Positions 1 to 8,109 of a stretch of 28,649 nucleotides of DNA are shown piece by piece. Origin of the DNA: Betaproteobacteria bacterium (lineage in GTDB: Bacteria; Pseudomonadota; Gammaproteobacteria; Burkholderiales; SG8-41); contig JANYDM010000090.1 of NCBI GenBank assembly GCA_025363575.1, forward strand, positions 1 to 28,649. Direction: 5' to 3'. Every line of letters begins with the position of its first letter. Within the stretch, counting starts at the first letter, position 1. The translations under genes were made by a program, and so were the position numbers. The notes beneath the pieces were generated by a model, which did not search any database, was not told the DNA's origin, and saw only the letters and a program-made list of their open reading frames with translations.

Positions 1-630
1 AGCGGCGTCGGCCACGAAACCGATTTTACGATCGCCGATTTCGTGGCCGACGTGCGTGCGCCAACACCGACTGCCGCGGCGCACCTGGCGAGCGCCGACC
101 GTGAGGAGCTGCGCCAGCACGCACGGCATTTGCATCATCGCCTGCGCCGTGTCATGGAGCGCGCGCTCGAGCGGCGCATGCAGCACGTCGACGGCCTCGC
201 GCGGCGCCTGCTGCATCCGGGCGAGCATATCGAGGCGCAGTTGCGCGAGCTCGGTCATCTTGCCAGTCGTCTGCGCGGCGCGTGGACGCGCGCGGCAGAC
301 GACAGCCAGTGGCAGTTGCGCGATTTGTTTCAACGTTTGCGCGCGCAGCGGCCCGATTTCGGCGCGCTCGCCACGCAGCAGCGCGTGCTGTCGCAACGCC
401 TGGCCGGTGCGGGCGTGCATCGCATCGACAAGCTGGCCGCCAGCGTCAAGAGCCTGGCGGCGCAGCTTGCCCAGCTCAATCCGGGCGCCGTGTTCGAGCG
501 CGGCTACAGCGTGGTCGAAACCGCCGACGGCAAGATCGTGCGCGCCGGCAGTCAACTGAAAATCGACGAAGAAGTGAAGCTCACGTTCGCGCACGGTTGG
601 GCGCGGGCGCAGGTGAAAGACAAAGCCTGA
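1..630 (+). CDS. xseA: Exodeoxyribonuclease VII large subunit, 3' part
   Basis: C-terminal 209 residues of the large subunit of exonuclease VII, a cytoplasmic nuclease that degrades single-stranded DNA to oligonucleotides together with XseB. The open frame runs in from the window edge. It begins with [21 protein letters not shown], the conserved segment of the catalytic domain, followed by PTPTAAA. Next comes a long Arg/Leu/Glu-rich alpha-helical, coiled-coil-prone region (about residues 30-160), as expected for the XseB-binding helical domain. The end, [21 protein letters not shown], is the typical C-terminal motif. The 5' half, with the OB-fold, lies outside the window. The next gene starts 52 bases downstream and is functionally unrelated. 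Confidence 0.95.
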   Translation, partial: SGVGHETDFTIADFVADVRAPTPTAAAHLASADREELRQHARHLHHRLRRVMERALERRMQHVDGLARRLLHPGEHIEAQLRELGHLASRLRGAWTRAADDSQWQLRDLFQRLRAQRPDFGALATQQRVLSQRLAGAGVHRIDKLAASVKSLAAQLAQLNPGAVFERGYSVVETADGKIVRAGSQLKIDEEVKLTFAHGWARAQVKDKA

Positions 631-682
631 GCGCGATCAGCGACGCCAGCGCGGGCTGGCTGGCCATGGCGGGAAGCGGAAG

Positions 683-1663
683 ATGAATTGTCGCGGCAGG
701 TTTTTTCTCATCGCGCTCTGTTCGGGTGTGCTCGCCGCGCCGCTGGTGTCCGTGGCGCAGGGCTTTCCCGTGAAGCCGCTGCGGCTCATCGTGCGCGCGC
801 CGCCCGGCGGCACCGACGATCTGATCGCGCGGCTGATCGCGCCGGCTATTGGTAAATCGATCGGTCAGCAGGTCATCGTCGACTACCGTACCGGCGCCGG
901 CGGGCTCGTCGCATGGGAATACGTGGCGAAGCTGCCGCCGGACGGCTATACCATCATGCTCGCGGCGTCGGGGCTTTCCGCGGTAAAAAGCCTGCGCCCC
1001 GACGCGACTATCGACCCATTCCGCGATTTCGGGTGGGTATCGCAGATCACGAGCTTCATGCTGGTGATCGTCGTGCATCCGTCGCTGCCGGTGCGCACGC
1101 TCAAGGAATTTATCGCGTTCGCGCGCGCCCGTCCCGGCCAATTGAGTTACGGCACGTCGGGCGTCGGCGCGACCCCGCATCTGAACGGTGAGTACTTCAA
1201 GGCGATGAGTAAAACGCAGATCAATCACGTGCCGTATAAAGGCGCGGGCCCGATGTATCTCGACCTCATCGGCGGCCGCATCGAGGTCGGGTCGGCGGTG
1301 CTCGGCAGCGCGCTGCCGCTGATCCGCGACGGCCGCATCCGCGCACTTGGCGTGAGCGGCGCGCAGCGCTCGGCGCAGTTGCCAAACGTGCCGACCATCG
1401 CCGAAGCAGCGCTCCCGGGGTTCGAGTTCGAGCCGTTCTACGCGATCGTCGTACCGCCCAGAATGCCGCGCGAGCTCATGACCATCCTCGCCGACGCCAT
1501 CGCAAAAGCAATTTCGCCGCCGGAATTTCGTGAGCAGTTCCTGAAGATCGTCGGCTCGGAGGCGATCTTTAATACGCCTGACCAGATGCTGCAGGTGGCG
1601 AAGAAGGAAGCGGCGCTTATCGATAACATCGTGCGCACCGCGAACATCAAGGCAACCGAATAA
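683..1663 (+). CDS. Bug-family (TctC-like) periplasmic solute-binding protein
   Basis: 326-residue extracytoplasmic binding protein of the tripartite tricarboxylate transporter (Bug) family; these bind small carboxylates or amides. Residues 1-25 form a signal peptide (MNCRGRFFLIALCSGVLAAP...VAQG). Family motifs follow in order: a variant of YPxKPVRLIVPFxPGG (FPVKPLRLIVRAPPGGTDD), GAGG, DGYTIML, then NHVPYKGAGPMYLDLIGG and the terminal VPTIAEAALPGFEFE. A GGGAAG ribosome-binding sequence lies 6-11 bases upstream. No TctA or TctB membrane genes are nearby, as is usual for orphan Bug proteins. The next gene is an M81 metallopeptidase in the same orientation, so the ligand could be a product or substrate of that enzyme; this is inference. 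Confidence 0.93.
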   Translation: MNCRGRFFLIALCSGVLAAPLVSVAQGFPVKPLRLIVRAPPGGTDDLIARLIAPAIGKSIGQQVIVDYRTGAGGLVAWEYVAKLPPDGYTIMLAASGLSAVKSLRPDATIDPFRDFGWVSQITSFMLVIVVHPSLPVRTLKEFIAFARARPGQLSYGTSGVGATPHLNGEYFKAMSKTQINHVPYKGAGPMYLDLIGGRIEVGSAVLGSALPLIRDGRIRALGVSGAQRSAQLPNVPTIAEAALPGFEFEPFYAIVVPPRMPRELMTILADAIAKAISPPEFREQFLKIVGSEAIFNTPDQMLQVAKKEAALIDNIVRTANIKATE

Positions 1664-1681
1664 TTTAGCAAAAACGGTTTT

Positions 1682-1865
1682 TAGCCGCCGGTGAACGCCG
1701 ATGAACGCCGATGAAACTGGAATATTTGAACCACAGATAAACACAGATAAAATTCCAAGCCGGACCTTCGATGCTTTAGGTATTGAACTTATCTGCGTTT
1801 ATCCGCGGCTTCGACTTCAGGCGGTTTTGATTTATCTGAGTTCATTGTGTTTATCCGTGGCTAAA
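1682..1865. repeat. Degenerate decanucleotide repeat region
   Basis: Between the Bug gene and the M81 gene, short units recur with a 10-base period: GAACGCCGAT twice (about 1691-1712), then ACCACAGATA/AACACAGATA (about 1730-1751), and on the other side TTATCTGCGT/TTATCCGCGG (about 1791-1810) and TTTATCTG...GTGTTTATCCGTGG (about 1831-1861). The first and last blocks are roughly inverted copies, so the RNA could fold into a long imperfect stem. A related array lies at 23960-24118. No gene is visible here; the ribosome-binding site of the next gene lies just downstream. Confidence 0.75.
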
Positions 1866-1898
1866 ACCTTATTTTGAGATAGCTTGAAGAGAGTAACC

Positions 1899-3404
1899 AT
1901 GGCACGTATCGCAGTCGGCGGTTTTCATCACGAGACGAACTGTTTTGTGCCGGTCTACACGGACTTTAATTACTTCGCGACGGTCAGCGACCGCCCGGCG
2001 TTGTCGCGCGGCGACGAGGTGCTGCGCAATTTGCCGAACCGCGCATTCGGCATGTCCGGTTTCATTGCCGATATGGCGGACAAGCACGAGCTCGTACCGC
2101 TGGTCTGGGCGAGCGGCGGGGCCGGCGGCTACGTCACGAGCGACGCATACGAGCGCATCGTCGGCGAGCTCGTCGGGCGCTTATCGGTCGCGCTGCCCGT
2201 CGATGCCGTCTATCTCGATCTGCACGGTGCAATGTGCTCGGTCGACTTCGAGGACGGCGAAGGCGAGATCCTGCGCCGCGTGCGCGCCGCCGTCGGGCCT
2301 GACGTGCCGGTCGTGGTCAGTCTTGATTACCACACCAATCTCACGCCGGAAATGGCGGCACGCACCGACGGCATGGCAATCTACTATACCTATCCGCACG
2401 TCGACCGGCCGCAGACCGGCAGCCGCGCGGCGCGCATCCTGACCACCATACTTAAGCGCGGCTTGCCGCCGGCGCGCGCGTTCCGCAAGCTGCCGTTCCT
2501 GATCCCGCTCAATTTCCAGTGCACGCTGGTCGAGCCGTCGAAAGGAATAGTCGCGATGTCCGCGGCGGGCGAAGGCAGCGACGTGCTCGATCTCTGTTAC
2601 GGCGCAGGTTTTCCGCCGTCGGATCTGCATGATTGCGGGCCGGGCGTCATCGCGCATGGTTATTCGCAAGCAGCGGTCGACGCGGCGGCCGACGCACTCG
2701 TGCGCCACGTGTTGGAAATGGAGAAGGTATTCGCGCAGCCGCTGCTCGATCCCGATGAGGCGGTCAAGCAGGCGATGGCGATCAGCTCGCAGGCAAAGCG
2801 GCCGGTGGTTATCGCCGACACGCAGGACAATCCGGGCTGCGGCGGCACGGGCGATACGACCGGCATGCTCGAGGCGCTCGTGCGCAATGGCGCACAACAA
2901 GCGGCGATCTGCGTGCTCACCGATGCGAAAGCCGCGGAAGCCGCGCATGCCGCAGGCGAAGGGGCCGACATTACCATCGAACTTGGCGGCTGCACGCCGT
3001 TGCCCGGCGTAACACCGTTTCGCGGCACGTTCCATGTCACGCGGTTGAGCGACGGCCGCTTCATGTGCAAGGGCCCGTGCGTCGGCGGCCGCGAAGCGAA
3101 GCTCGGCCCAACCGCGCTGCTCACCATTGGCGGCGTGAGCATCGTGGTGGCTAGCAAGCGCATGCAGGCTTACGACCTTGAAATATTCCGCCATATCGGC
3201 GTCGAGCCGACCGCGCAAAATATCCTCGTGGTGAAGAGCACCTGCCACTTCCGCGCGGATTTCGAGCCGATTGCTGAAAAGGTGCTGGTTGCGGTCGCGC
3301 CCGGCGCGCATCTCGTCGACGCACGAAAATATCCGTATAAACATTTGCGCGAAGGCGTGCGGCTCGAGCCGCTCGGGCCGGCGTTCAGCCGCGCGGTAGG
3401 CTGA
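1899..3404 (+). CDS. M81 family metallopeptidase (MlrC-like)
   Basis: 501-residue protein of the M81/DUF1485 family, whose named member MlrC (microcystinase C) hydrolyses linearised microcystin peptides. Recognisable features are the N-terminal GGFHHETNCFVP, YLDLHGAMCS with a likely metal ligand, SLDYHTNLTPEM, YYTYPHVDRPQTG and, in the C-terminal domain, DTQDNPGCGGTGDTTGML and GPTALLTIGGVSIVVAS. The chosen ATG has GAAGAGAG about 7 bases upstream; an in-frame TTG five codons earlier is less likely. There is no signal peptide, so it is probably cytoplasmic. In many soil and aquatic proteobacteria such genes sit beside Bug binding proteins, as here. The true substrate is unknown; a microcystin substrate should not be assumed. 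Confidence 0.9.
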   Translation: MARIAVGGFHHETNCFVPVYTDFNYFATVSDRPALSRGDEVLRNLPNRAFGMSGFIADMADKHELVPLVWASGGAGGYVTSDAYERIVGELVGRLSVALPVDAVYLDLHGAMCSVDFEDGEGEILRRVRAAVGPDVPVVVSLDYHTNLTPEMAARTDGMAIYYTYPHVDRPQTGSRAARILTTILKRGLPPARAFRKLPFLIPLNFQCTLVEPSKGIVAMSAAGEGSDVLDLCYGAGFPPSDLHDCGPGVIAHGYSQAAVDAAADALVRHVLEMEKVFAQPLLDPDEAVKQAMAISSQAKRPVVIADTQDNPGCGGTGDTTGMLEALVRNGAQQAAICVLTDAKAAEAAHAAGEGADITIELGGCTPLPGVTPFRGTFHVTRLSDGRFMCKGPCVGGREAKLGPTALLTIGGVSIVVASKRMQAYDLEIFRHIGVEPTAQNILVVKSTCHFRADFEPIAEKVLVAVAPGAHLVDARKYPYKHLREGVRLEPLGPAFSRAVG

Positions 3405-3430
3405 TTTGCTGCGCGTACAGCCAGCGGGTA

Positions 3431-4522
3431 CTACAAAGTATTTATCTGCGGCTCGACGTTTTGCGTCTGAGGCAGATTTTGCCGCAAGTGCGCCAGCACC
3501 TGGCCGCTCACGTCTTCATCCAGGCAATCGAAATTTTCGATGCCTTTCATCGCGCGCAGCCACGTGAGCTGGCGCTTGGCGAGTTGGCGCGTCGCCGCGA
3601 TGCCCTGCTCGCGCAGCGTCGCAAGCCCGATCCTGCCATCGAGGTATTCCCACGTCTGGCGATAGCCCACGCAGCGCATCGACGGCATGTCGACATCGAG
3701 CGCGTAGTCGGCGCGCAGTTTGCGCAGTTCGCCGATCAGGCCAAGCTCGAGCATCATCTCGAAACGAGTCGCGATGCGGTCGTGCAGCTCGCTGCGGTCA
3801 CCTGGCAGCAAGGCGATCTTCACGGGCACGTACGGAAAGTAAACGTATTTCGGTTTCTTCAAGAGCTCCGACATCGGCTTGTTCGTGATGAGATAGATCT
3901 CGAGCGCGCGCTGCACGCGCTGCGAGTCGTTCGGCTCCAGGCGCGCCGCGGTTTCCGGGTCGATCTGCGCGAGCCGGCGGTGCACTGACGGCCAGCCGCC
4001 TTCCTCGGCCATCGTGTCTATCATCATGCGGATCGCGGGATCGGCTTCCGGCAGCTCCGACAGCCCCTCGAGCAGGGTCTTGAAGTACATCATCGTGCCA
4101 CCGACCAGCAGCGGGATGTTGCCGCGCTCGGAAATCTCGCGCATCAATGTGAGCGCGTCGTCGCGAAAGCGTGCGGCGGAATAGTGGTCGTCGGGCTCCA
4201 CGATGTCGATCAGGTGGTGCGGCGCCGCTTTGAGCGTCGCGGCATCGGGCTTTGCGGTGCCGACATCCATGTGGCGGTAGACCTGCGCCGAATCGACGCT
4301 GATGATTTCGCACGGCAGCTCGCGCACGAGATCGACCGCGACGCCGGTCTTGCCGCTGGCGGTCGGCCCCATGAGGAGGATGGCGGGCGGCCAATGCGGG
4401 TGATGGGCGACGGCCCGAGGCCGCGTGGTGGGCGACGGCCCGAGGCCGCTTGGTGAGCGATGGGATTTGCGCGACGGCGCTTTGCGCTTATTTTCACTAC
4501 TCACCATGTGGCCCCGGACCAT
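3431..4522 (-). CDS. miaA: tRNA dimethylallyltransferase
   Basis: Transfers a dimethylallyl group to N6 of A37 in tRNAs reading UNN codons. P-loop GPTASGKT (residues 52-59 of the longest form), then ISVDSAQVYRHMDVGTAKP, the LLVGGTMMYFKTLLEGLS block, RVQRALEI and the C-terminal MRCVGYRQTWEYLDG and ATRQLAKRQLTWLR. All core motifs are present. The N-terminus is odd: about 45 residues precede the core, rich in Pro/Arg/Ser/His and encoded partly by repeat DNA (4400-4449 and the edge of the 4521-4562 array). No later ATG or GTG gives a sensible start, since the Met just before the P-loop would remove the first beta strand. Start is therefore 4522 or 4507. It follows mutL by 41 bases, the usual order. 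Confidence 0.95.
   Translation of the reverse strand: MVRGHMVSSENKRKAPSRKSHRSPSGLGPSPTTRPRAVAHHPHWPPAILLMGPTASGKTGVAVDLVRELPCEIISVDSAQVYRHMDVGTAKPDAATLKAAPHHLIDIVEPDDHYSAARFRDDALTLMREISERGNIPLLVGGTMMYFKTLLEGLSELPEADPAIRMMIDTMAEEGGWPSVHRRLAQIDPETAARLEPNDSQRVQRALEIYLITNKPMSELLKKPKYVYFPYVPVKIALLPGDRSELHDRIATRFEMMLELGLIGELRKLRADYALDVDMPSMRCVGYRQTWEYLDGRIGLATLREQGIAATRQLAKRQLTWLRAMKGIENFDCLDEDVSGQVLAHLRQNLPQTQNVEPQINTL
4400..4449. repeat. Two tandem copies of a 25-bp unit inside the 5' end of miaA
   Basis: Units 4400-4424 and 4425-4449 differ at one position (GTGATGGGCGACGG... versus GTGGTGGGCGACGG...), both ending CCCGAGGCCGC. Since 25 is not a multiple of three, the two copies are read in different frames of MiaA. 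A shortened third start (TTGGTGAGCGATGGG) follows at 4450. The sequence encodes the poorly conserved N-terminal extension only. Confidence 0.85.
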
Positions 4523-4562
4523 CGCCGATCACCCATTACCCACCGCTTATCACCCATTACCT
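4521..4562. repeat. Degenerate heptanucleotide array between mutL and miaA
   Basis: Six consecutive 7-base units on the plus strand: ATCGCCG, ATCACCC, ATTACCC, ACCGCTT, ATCACCC, ATTACCT. It fills the whole gap between the mutL stop and the miaA start. Related arrays are at 21184-21263, 23091-23125 and 27871-27926. Confidence 0.8.
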
Positions 4563-4563
4563 T

Positions 4564-6357
4564 CTACCGTCCCCGCCTAAATAGCTTGTCGAGCTCGGCG
4601 ACGCTGATCTGATGCCATGTCGGGCGGCCGTGATTACATTGGCCCGAGCGCTCGGTCGCTTCCATCTCGCGCAGTAGCGCATTCATCTCGGTCACCGTCA
4701 GCAGCCGGTTCGCGCGCACCGCGGTGTGGCAGGCCATCGTCGACAGCAATTCGTTTTGCGCCTCGATCAGGACGCGGCTGGCGCCGACTTCACGGATTTC
4801 GCGCAGCACGTCACGCGCGAGCTGCCCGGCGTCAGCGTCCTTGAGCGCGACGGGCACGGCGCGCACGGCCAGCGAAGTCGGCGACAGCACCGCGATTTCA
4901 AAGCCGATCTTCGACAGCGTATCGGCATGGTCTTCCGCCGTCGCGACATCGATGCGCTCGGCGTTGAACACCGCGGGGATCAAGAGCGGCTGCATCGCGA
5001 TGCGATCAGCGTCGAGTTGCACCTTTAGCTTTTCGTAGACGATGCGCTCATGCGCCGCGTGCATGTCGACGATGACGAGGCCGTGCTCGTTCTGCGCCAG
5101 CACATAGATGCCCGCCAGTTGCGCGAGTGCGAAGCCCAGCGGCGGCAATTCAGCTTCGCCGGATGCCCGCACGGCGGATGCGCCAGGAGCAGCAGGTGCC
5201 CATGCGGCGGCAGGCGTTGACAGGGCAGCTGCAGCGCCGCCGCGGCCGAATAGTGTTTCGTAAACGGCGCTGGACTGCGCCACACCCAGCGGCATGCGGT
5301 GCTGGGTTCCCATGAAACCCGCGGATTCGGTGCGTGCAGGCGCTTCCGGAATTACATCGGTGGCAGCGCCGGCGGCGCCTGACAGCGCGCGGCTTACCGC
5401 ATGAAACACGAACTGATGCACTGCCTGCGAATCGCGAAAGCGCACTTCGCTTTTCGCCGGATGCACGTTGACGTCTACCCGCGCCGGGTCGATGTCGAGC
5501 GACAGCACGAACGACGGATGACGGTCGTGATGCAGCACATCCTGATAAGCCTGGCGCAGCGCATGCGCGAGTATCTTGTCGCGCACGAAGCGGCCGTTGA
5601 CGAGAAAATACTGCGCATCGCGCGTGCCGCGCGCGCTGGCGGGGGCGCCGACCAGCCCCGTCAGCCGCGTGTTCCCGCTTTCGGCTTCGACAGGGATCGC
5701 GGCGGCGCCGAAGTCTTCGCCGAGCACGGCGCTGATGCGTTCTGCACGGTTGTGCGAGGGCAGGTGCCATTGCGCGCGGCCGTTGTGCTGCAGCCTGAAC
5801 GCGACGTCGGGCCGGGCAAGCGCGATGCGCTTGAAGGTCTCGTCGCAGTGCGCATATTCGGTCGACTCCGACTTCAGGAATTTGCGGCGCGCCGGCGTGT
5901 TGAAGTAGATGTCGAGGACTTCTACGCAGCTGCCGGGCTCGTGCGCGGCCGGTGTGGGCGGGGCCAGCGTGCCGCCTTCGACGGCGATGGCCCAGGCATG
6001 CTTGTCTTCTGCAATCCGGCTGGTCAGCGTGAGATGCGAAACCGCCGCGATGCTGGCCAGCGCCTCGCCGCGAAATCCCAGACTCGCGATACGCTCCAAA
6101 TCGTCAAGCGTTGCGATCTTGCTCGTGGCATGGCGGGACAGAGCGAGCTTGAGCTCATCCTTGCCTATGCCGTGGCCGTCGTCGCTGACCTTGAGCAGTT
6201 TGGTGCCGCCGCTGGCGAGCTGCACGCTGATCTCGTGCGCGCCGGCATCGAGGCTGTTCTCGAGCAGCTCCTTCAGCGCCGCGGCGGGACGTTCGATGAC
6301 TTCGCCCGCGGCAATCTGATTGATGAGCAGGTCGGGAAGCACGCGGATTGCAGCCAT
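4564..6357 (-). CDS. mutL: DNA mismatch repair protein MutL
   Basis: 597-residue GHKL ATPase that couples MutS mismatch recognition to strand incision. Residues 1-330 hold the ATPase: NQIAAGEVIERP, KELLENSLDAGA (Asn34), DDGHGIG and GFRGEALASI (94-103). A Pro/Ala-rich linker (about 340-395) leads to the C-terminal dimerisation domain. That domain contains DMHAAHERIVYE from Asp431, matching the endonuclease pattern DxHAxxExxxxE, and ends near GQCNHGRPTW. This suggests a nicking MutL, as in bacteria without MutH (Neisseria MutL has a comparable motif); activity is inferred. It starts at ATG 6357 with no Shine-Dalgarno sequence, and TATAAT lies five bases upstream, so the mRNA may be leaderless. 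Confidence 0.97.
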   Translation of the reverse strand: MAAIRVLPDLLINQIAAGEVIERPAAALKELLENSLDAGAHEISVQLASGGTKLLKVSDDGHGIGKDELKLALSRHATSKIATLDDLERIASLGFRGEALASIAAVSHLTLTSRIAEDKHAWAIAVEGGTLAPPTPAAHEPGSCVEVLDIYFNTPARRKFLKSESTEYAHCDETFKRIALARPDVAFRLQHNGRAQWHLPSHNRAERISAVLGEDFGAAAIPVEAESGNTRLTGLVGAPASARGTRDAQYFLVNGRFVRDKILAHALRQAYQDVLHHDRHPSFVLSLDIDPARVDVNVHPAKSEVRFRDSQAVHQFVFHAVSRALSGAAGAATDVIPEAPARTESAGFMGTQHRMPLGVAQSSAVYETLFGRGGAAAALSTPAAAWAPAAPGASAVRASGEAELPPLGFALAQLAGIYVLAQNEHGLVIVDMHAAHERIVYEKLKVQLDADRIAMQPLLIPAVFNAERIDVATAEDHADTLSKIGFEIAVLSPTSLAVRAVPVALKDADAGQLARDVLREIREVGASRVLIEAQNELLSTMACHTAVRANRLLTVTEMNALLREMEATERSGQCNHGRPTWHQISVAELDKLFRRGR

Positions 6358-6362
6358 GAGAA

Positions 6363-6368
6363 ATTATA
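6363..6368 (-). promoter_or_regulatory. Possible -10 box very close to the mutL start
   Basis: Reading the minus strand, TATAAT is followed by TTCTC and then the mutL ATG. With normal spacing, transcription would begin at or next to the start codon. No convincing -35 hexamer is seen, so this is tentative. Confidence 0.35.
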
Positions 6369-6457
6369 ACTGGATTGAACTGCCGCACAGACCGGCATCA
6401 GCGGGCGCACCGGCGGCGCGCCTTGCTGCATTGTACGCGCGAGTGGCTTGCGCGCCT

Positions 6458-6466
6458 TGCTATAAT
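6458..6466 (+). promoter_or_regulatory. Extended -10 promoter for pntAB
   Basis: TGC followed by a perfect TATAAT (6461-6466) gives an extended -10 motif, 38 bases before the pntA ATG. No good -35 box is present at 17 bases, which fits an extended -10 promoter. A 12-base direct repeat, GCGCGCCTTGCT, occurs at 6416-6427 and 6450-6461, the second copy leading into the -10. Confidence 0.6.
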
Positions 6467-6504
6467 CAGCGCTTCATGTCCGGCGGTCATCACAGGGGAA
6501 CTGC

Positions 6505-8097
6505 ATGCCTCAGGTCATAGGCGTACCAAAAGAAACGGCGGCCGGCGAGAAACGCGCGGCGACCGTGCCCGAAGTCGTCGACAAACTCGTCAAGCTCGGT
6601 TTCAAGGTCAGCGTCGAATCCGGCGCCGGCGAAGCGGCCAACTGCAGCGACGATGCTTATCGTGCGGCGGGCGCCGAAATCGTGCAAGGCGCCGCGAATC
6701 TATGGTCGGCGTCCGACATCGTCTTCAAGGTGCGCGGCCCGAGTACGGAAGAAGTCGGTCTGCTGCGTGAAGGCGGCACGCTGGTCAGTTTCATCTGGCC
6801 GGCGCAGAACCCTGAACTCTTGAAACAACTCGCGGCAAAAAAAGCCACCGTGCTGGCGATCGATGCGCTGCCCCGCGTGCTGAGCCGCGCTCAGAAGATG
6901 GACGCATTGACCTCGCAAGCCGGCGTCGCCGGCTACCGCGCTGTCATCGAGGCGGCCAATGCGTTCGGCCGCTTTTTCAACGGTCAGATCACCGCGGCAG
7001 GCAAGGTGCAACCGGCCAAGGTTTTTATCGCCGGTGCCGGCGTTGCCGGCCTGGCCGCGATCGGCACTGCCGCCGGCCTGGGCGCCATCGTGCGCGCCAA
7101 CGATACGCGCGCCGAAGTGGCCGACCAGGTCGTGTCGCTGGGCGGGGAATTCGTCAAGGTCGATTTTGAAGAAGAAGGCGGGGGCGGCGGCGGCTACGCC
7201 AAAGTCATGAGCGAGGGCTTCCAGCAGGCCCAGCGGGAAATGTATGCGCAGCAGGCGCGGGAAGTGGACATCATCATTACCACAGCGCTGATTCCCGGCA
7301 AGCCGGCGCCGCGGCTCATCACCGCCGCAATGGTGCAAAGCATGAAGCCGGGCAGCGTCATCGTCGACATGGCGGCCGAGCAGGGCGGCAACTGCGAGCT
7401 CACCGAGCCCGGTCAGGCGGTGGTGAAACATGGCGTGACCATCATCGGCTACACCGATCTGGTGAGCCGGCTGGCCAAGCAGTCCTCGACGTTGTATTCG
7501 ACCAACCTGTTCCGCCTTGCCGAAGAATTGTGCAAGACCAAGGACGGCGTCATCAACGTCAACATGGAAGACGACGCCATCCGCGGCCTGACGGTCGTCA
7601 AGGAGGGCGCGATCACCTGGCCTGCACCACCCATCAAGCTGGCGGCGCCGCCCGCCAGGCCGGCCGTTGCAGCCGCGGCTGCGCCTGCGGCGAAGAAGGG
7701 CCATGGGCACGGCGGCGCGCCGATGGCGGCCGGCAAGCTCGCAAGTGTGTTCGCGGTCGCCGCGATCGCATTCTGGTTTATCGGCGCCAACGCGCCCGCG
7801 CCTTTTCTCGGCCACTTTACGGTTTTCGTCCTCGCCTGCTTTGTCGGCTACATGGTGGTGTGGAACGTGACGCCCGCGCTGCATACGCCGCTGATGAGCG
7901 TGACGAATGCGATCAGCAGCATTATCGTCATCGGTGCGCTCGTGCAGATTGCGCCGCCCCTGCTCGCGGATTCCGGCGTGCAGCGCCCCGATGAGGCAAT
8001 ACGCTGGCTGGCGGTCGCGGGCATTGCGCTGACCGCAGTCAATATGTTCGGCGGCTTTGCCGTCACCCAGCGCATGCTGGCCATGTTTCGCAAATAA
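6505..8097 (+). CDS. pntA: NAD(P) transhydrogenase subunit alpha
   Basis: 530-residue alpha subunit of the proton-translocating transhydrogenase, which makes NADPH from NADH using the proton gradient in the inner membrane. It is the fused PntAA-PntAB form seen in E. coli. Residues 1-380 form the NAD(H)-binding domain I, with IGVPKE at the start, the Rossmann motif GAGVAGLAAIG and ALIPGKPAPRLIT. An Ala/Pro-rich linker (about 385-415, ending KKGHGHGGAP) leads to the membrane helices in the last 115 residues, including LGHFTVFVLACFVGY and HTPLMSVTNAISSIIVIGA. AGGGGAA lies four bases before the ATG. pntB follows after 12 bases, so the two are co-transcribed. Confidence 0.97.
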   Translation: MPQVIGVPKETAAGEKRAATVPEVVDKLVKLGFKVSVESGAGEAANCSDDAYRAAGAEIVQGAANLWSASDIVFKVRGPSTEEVGLLREGGTLVSFIWPAQNPELLKQLAAKKATVLAIDALPRVLSRAQKMDALTSQAGVAGYRAVIEAANAFGRFFNGQITAAGKVQPAKVFIAGAGVAGLAAIGTAAGLGAIVRANDTRAEVADQVVSLGGEFVKVDFEEEGGGGGGYAKVMSEGFQQAQREMYAQQAREVDIIITTALIPGKPAPRLITAAMVQSMKPGSVIVDMAAEQGGNCELTEPGQAVVKHGVTIIGYTDLVSRLAKQSSTLYSTNLFRLAEELCKTKDGVINVNMEDDAIRGLTVVKEGAITWPAPPIKLAAPPARPAVAAAAAPAAKKGHGHGGAPMAAGKLASVFAVAAIAFWFIGANAPAPFLGHFTVFVLACFVGYMVVWNVTPALHTPLMSVTNAISSIIVIGALVQIAPPLLADSGVQRPDEAIRWLAVAGIALTAVNMFGGFAVTQRMLAMFRK

Positions 8098-8109
8098 GCG
8101 GGAAGATCG

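Noticed and set aside
581..1744. 387-codon minus-strand frame opposite the first Bug gene
   Set aside because: Arg/His-rich, overlaps xseA and the Bug gene, and runs through repeat sequence.
2181..3344. 387-codon minus-strand frame opposite the M81 gene
   Set aside because: Shadow of the metallopeptidase gene; no recognisable domain.
5401..6369. 322-codon plus-strand frame opposite mutL
   Set aside because: It is the antisense of a fully conserved mutL with all ATPase motifs; no motif of its own.
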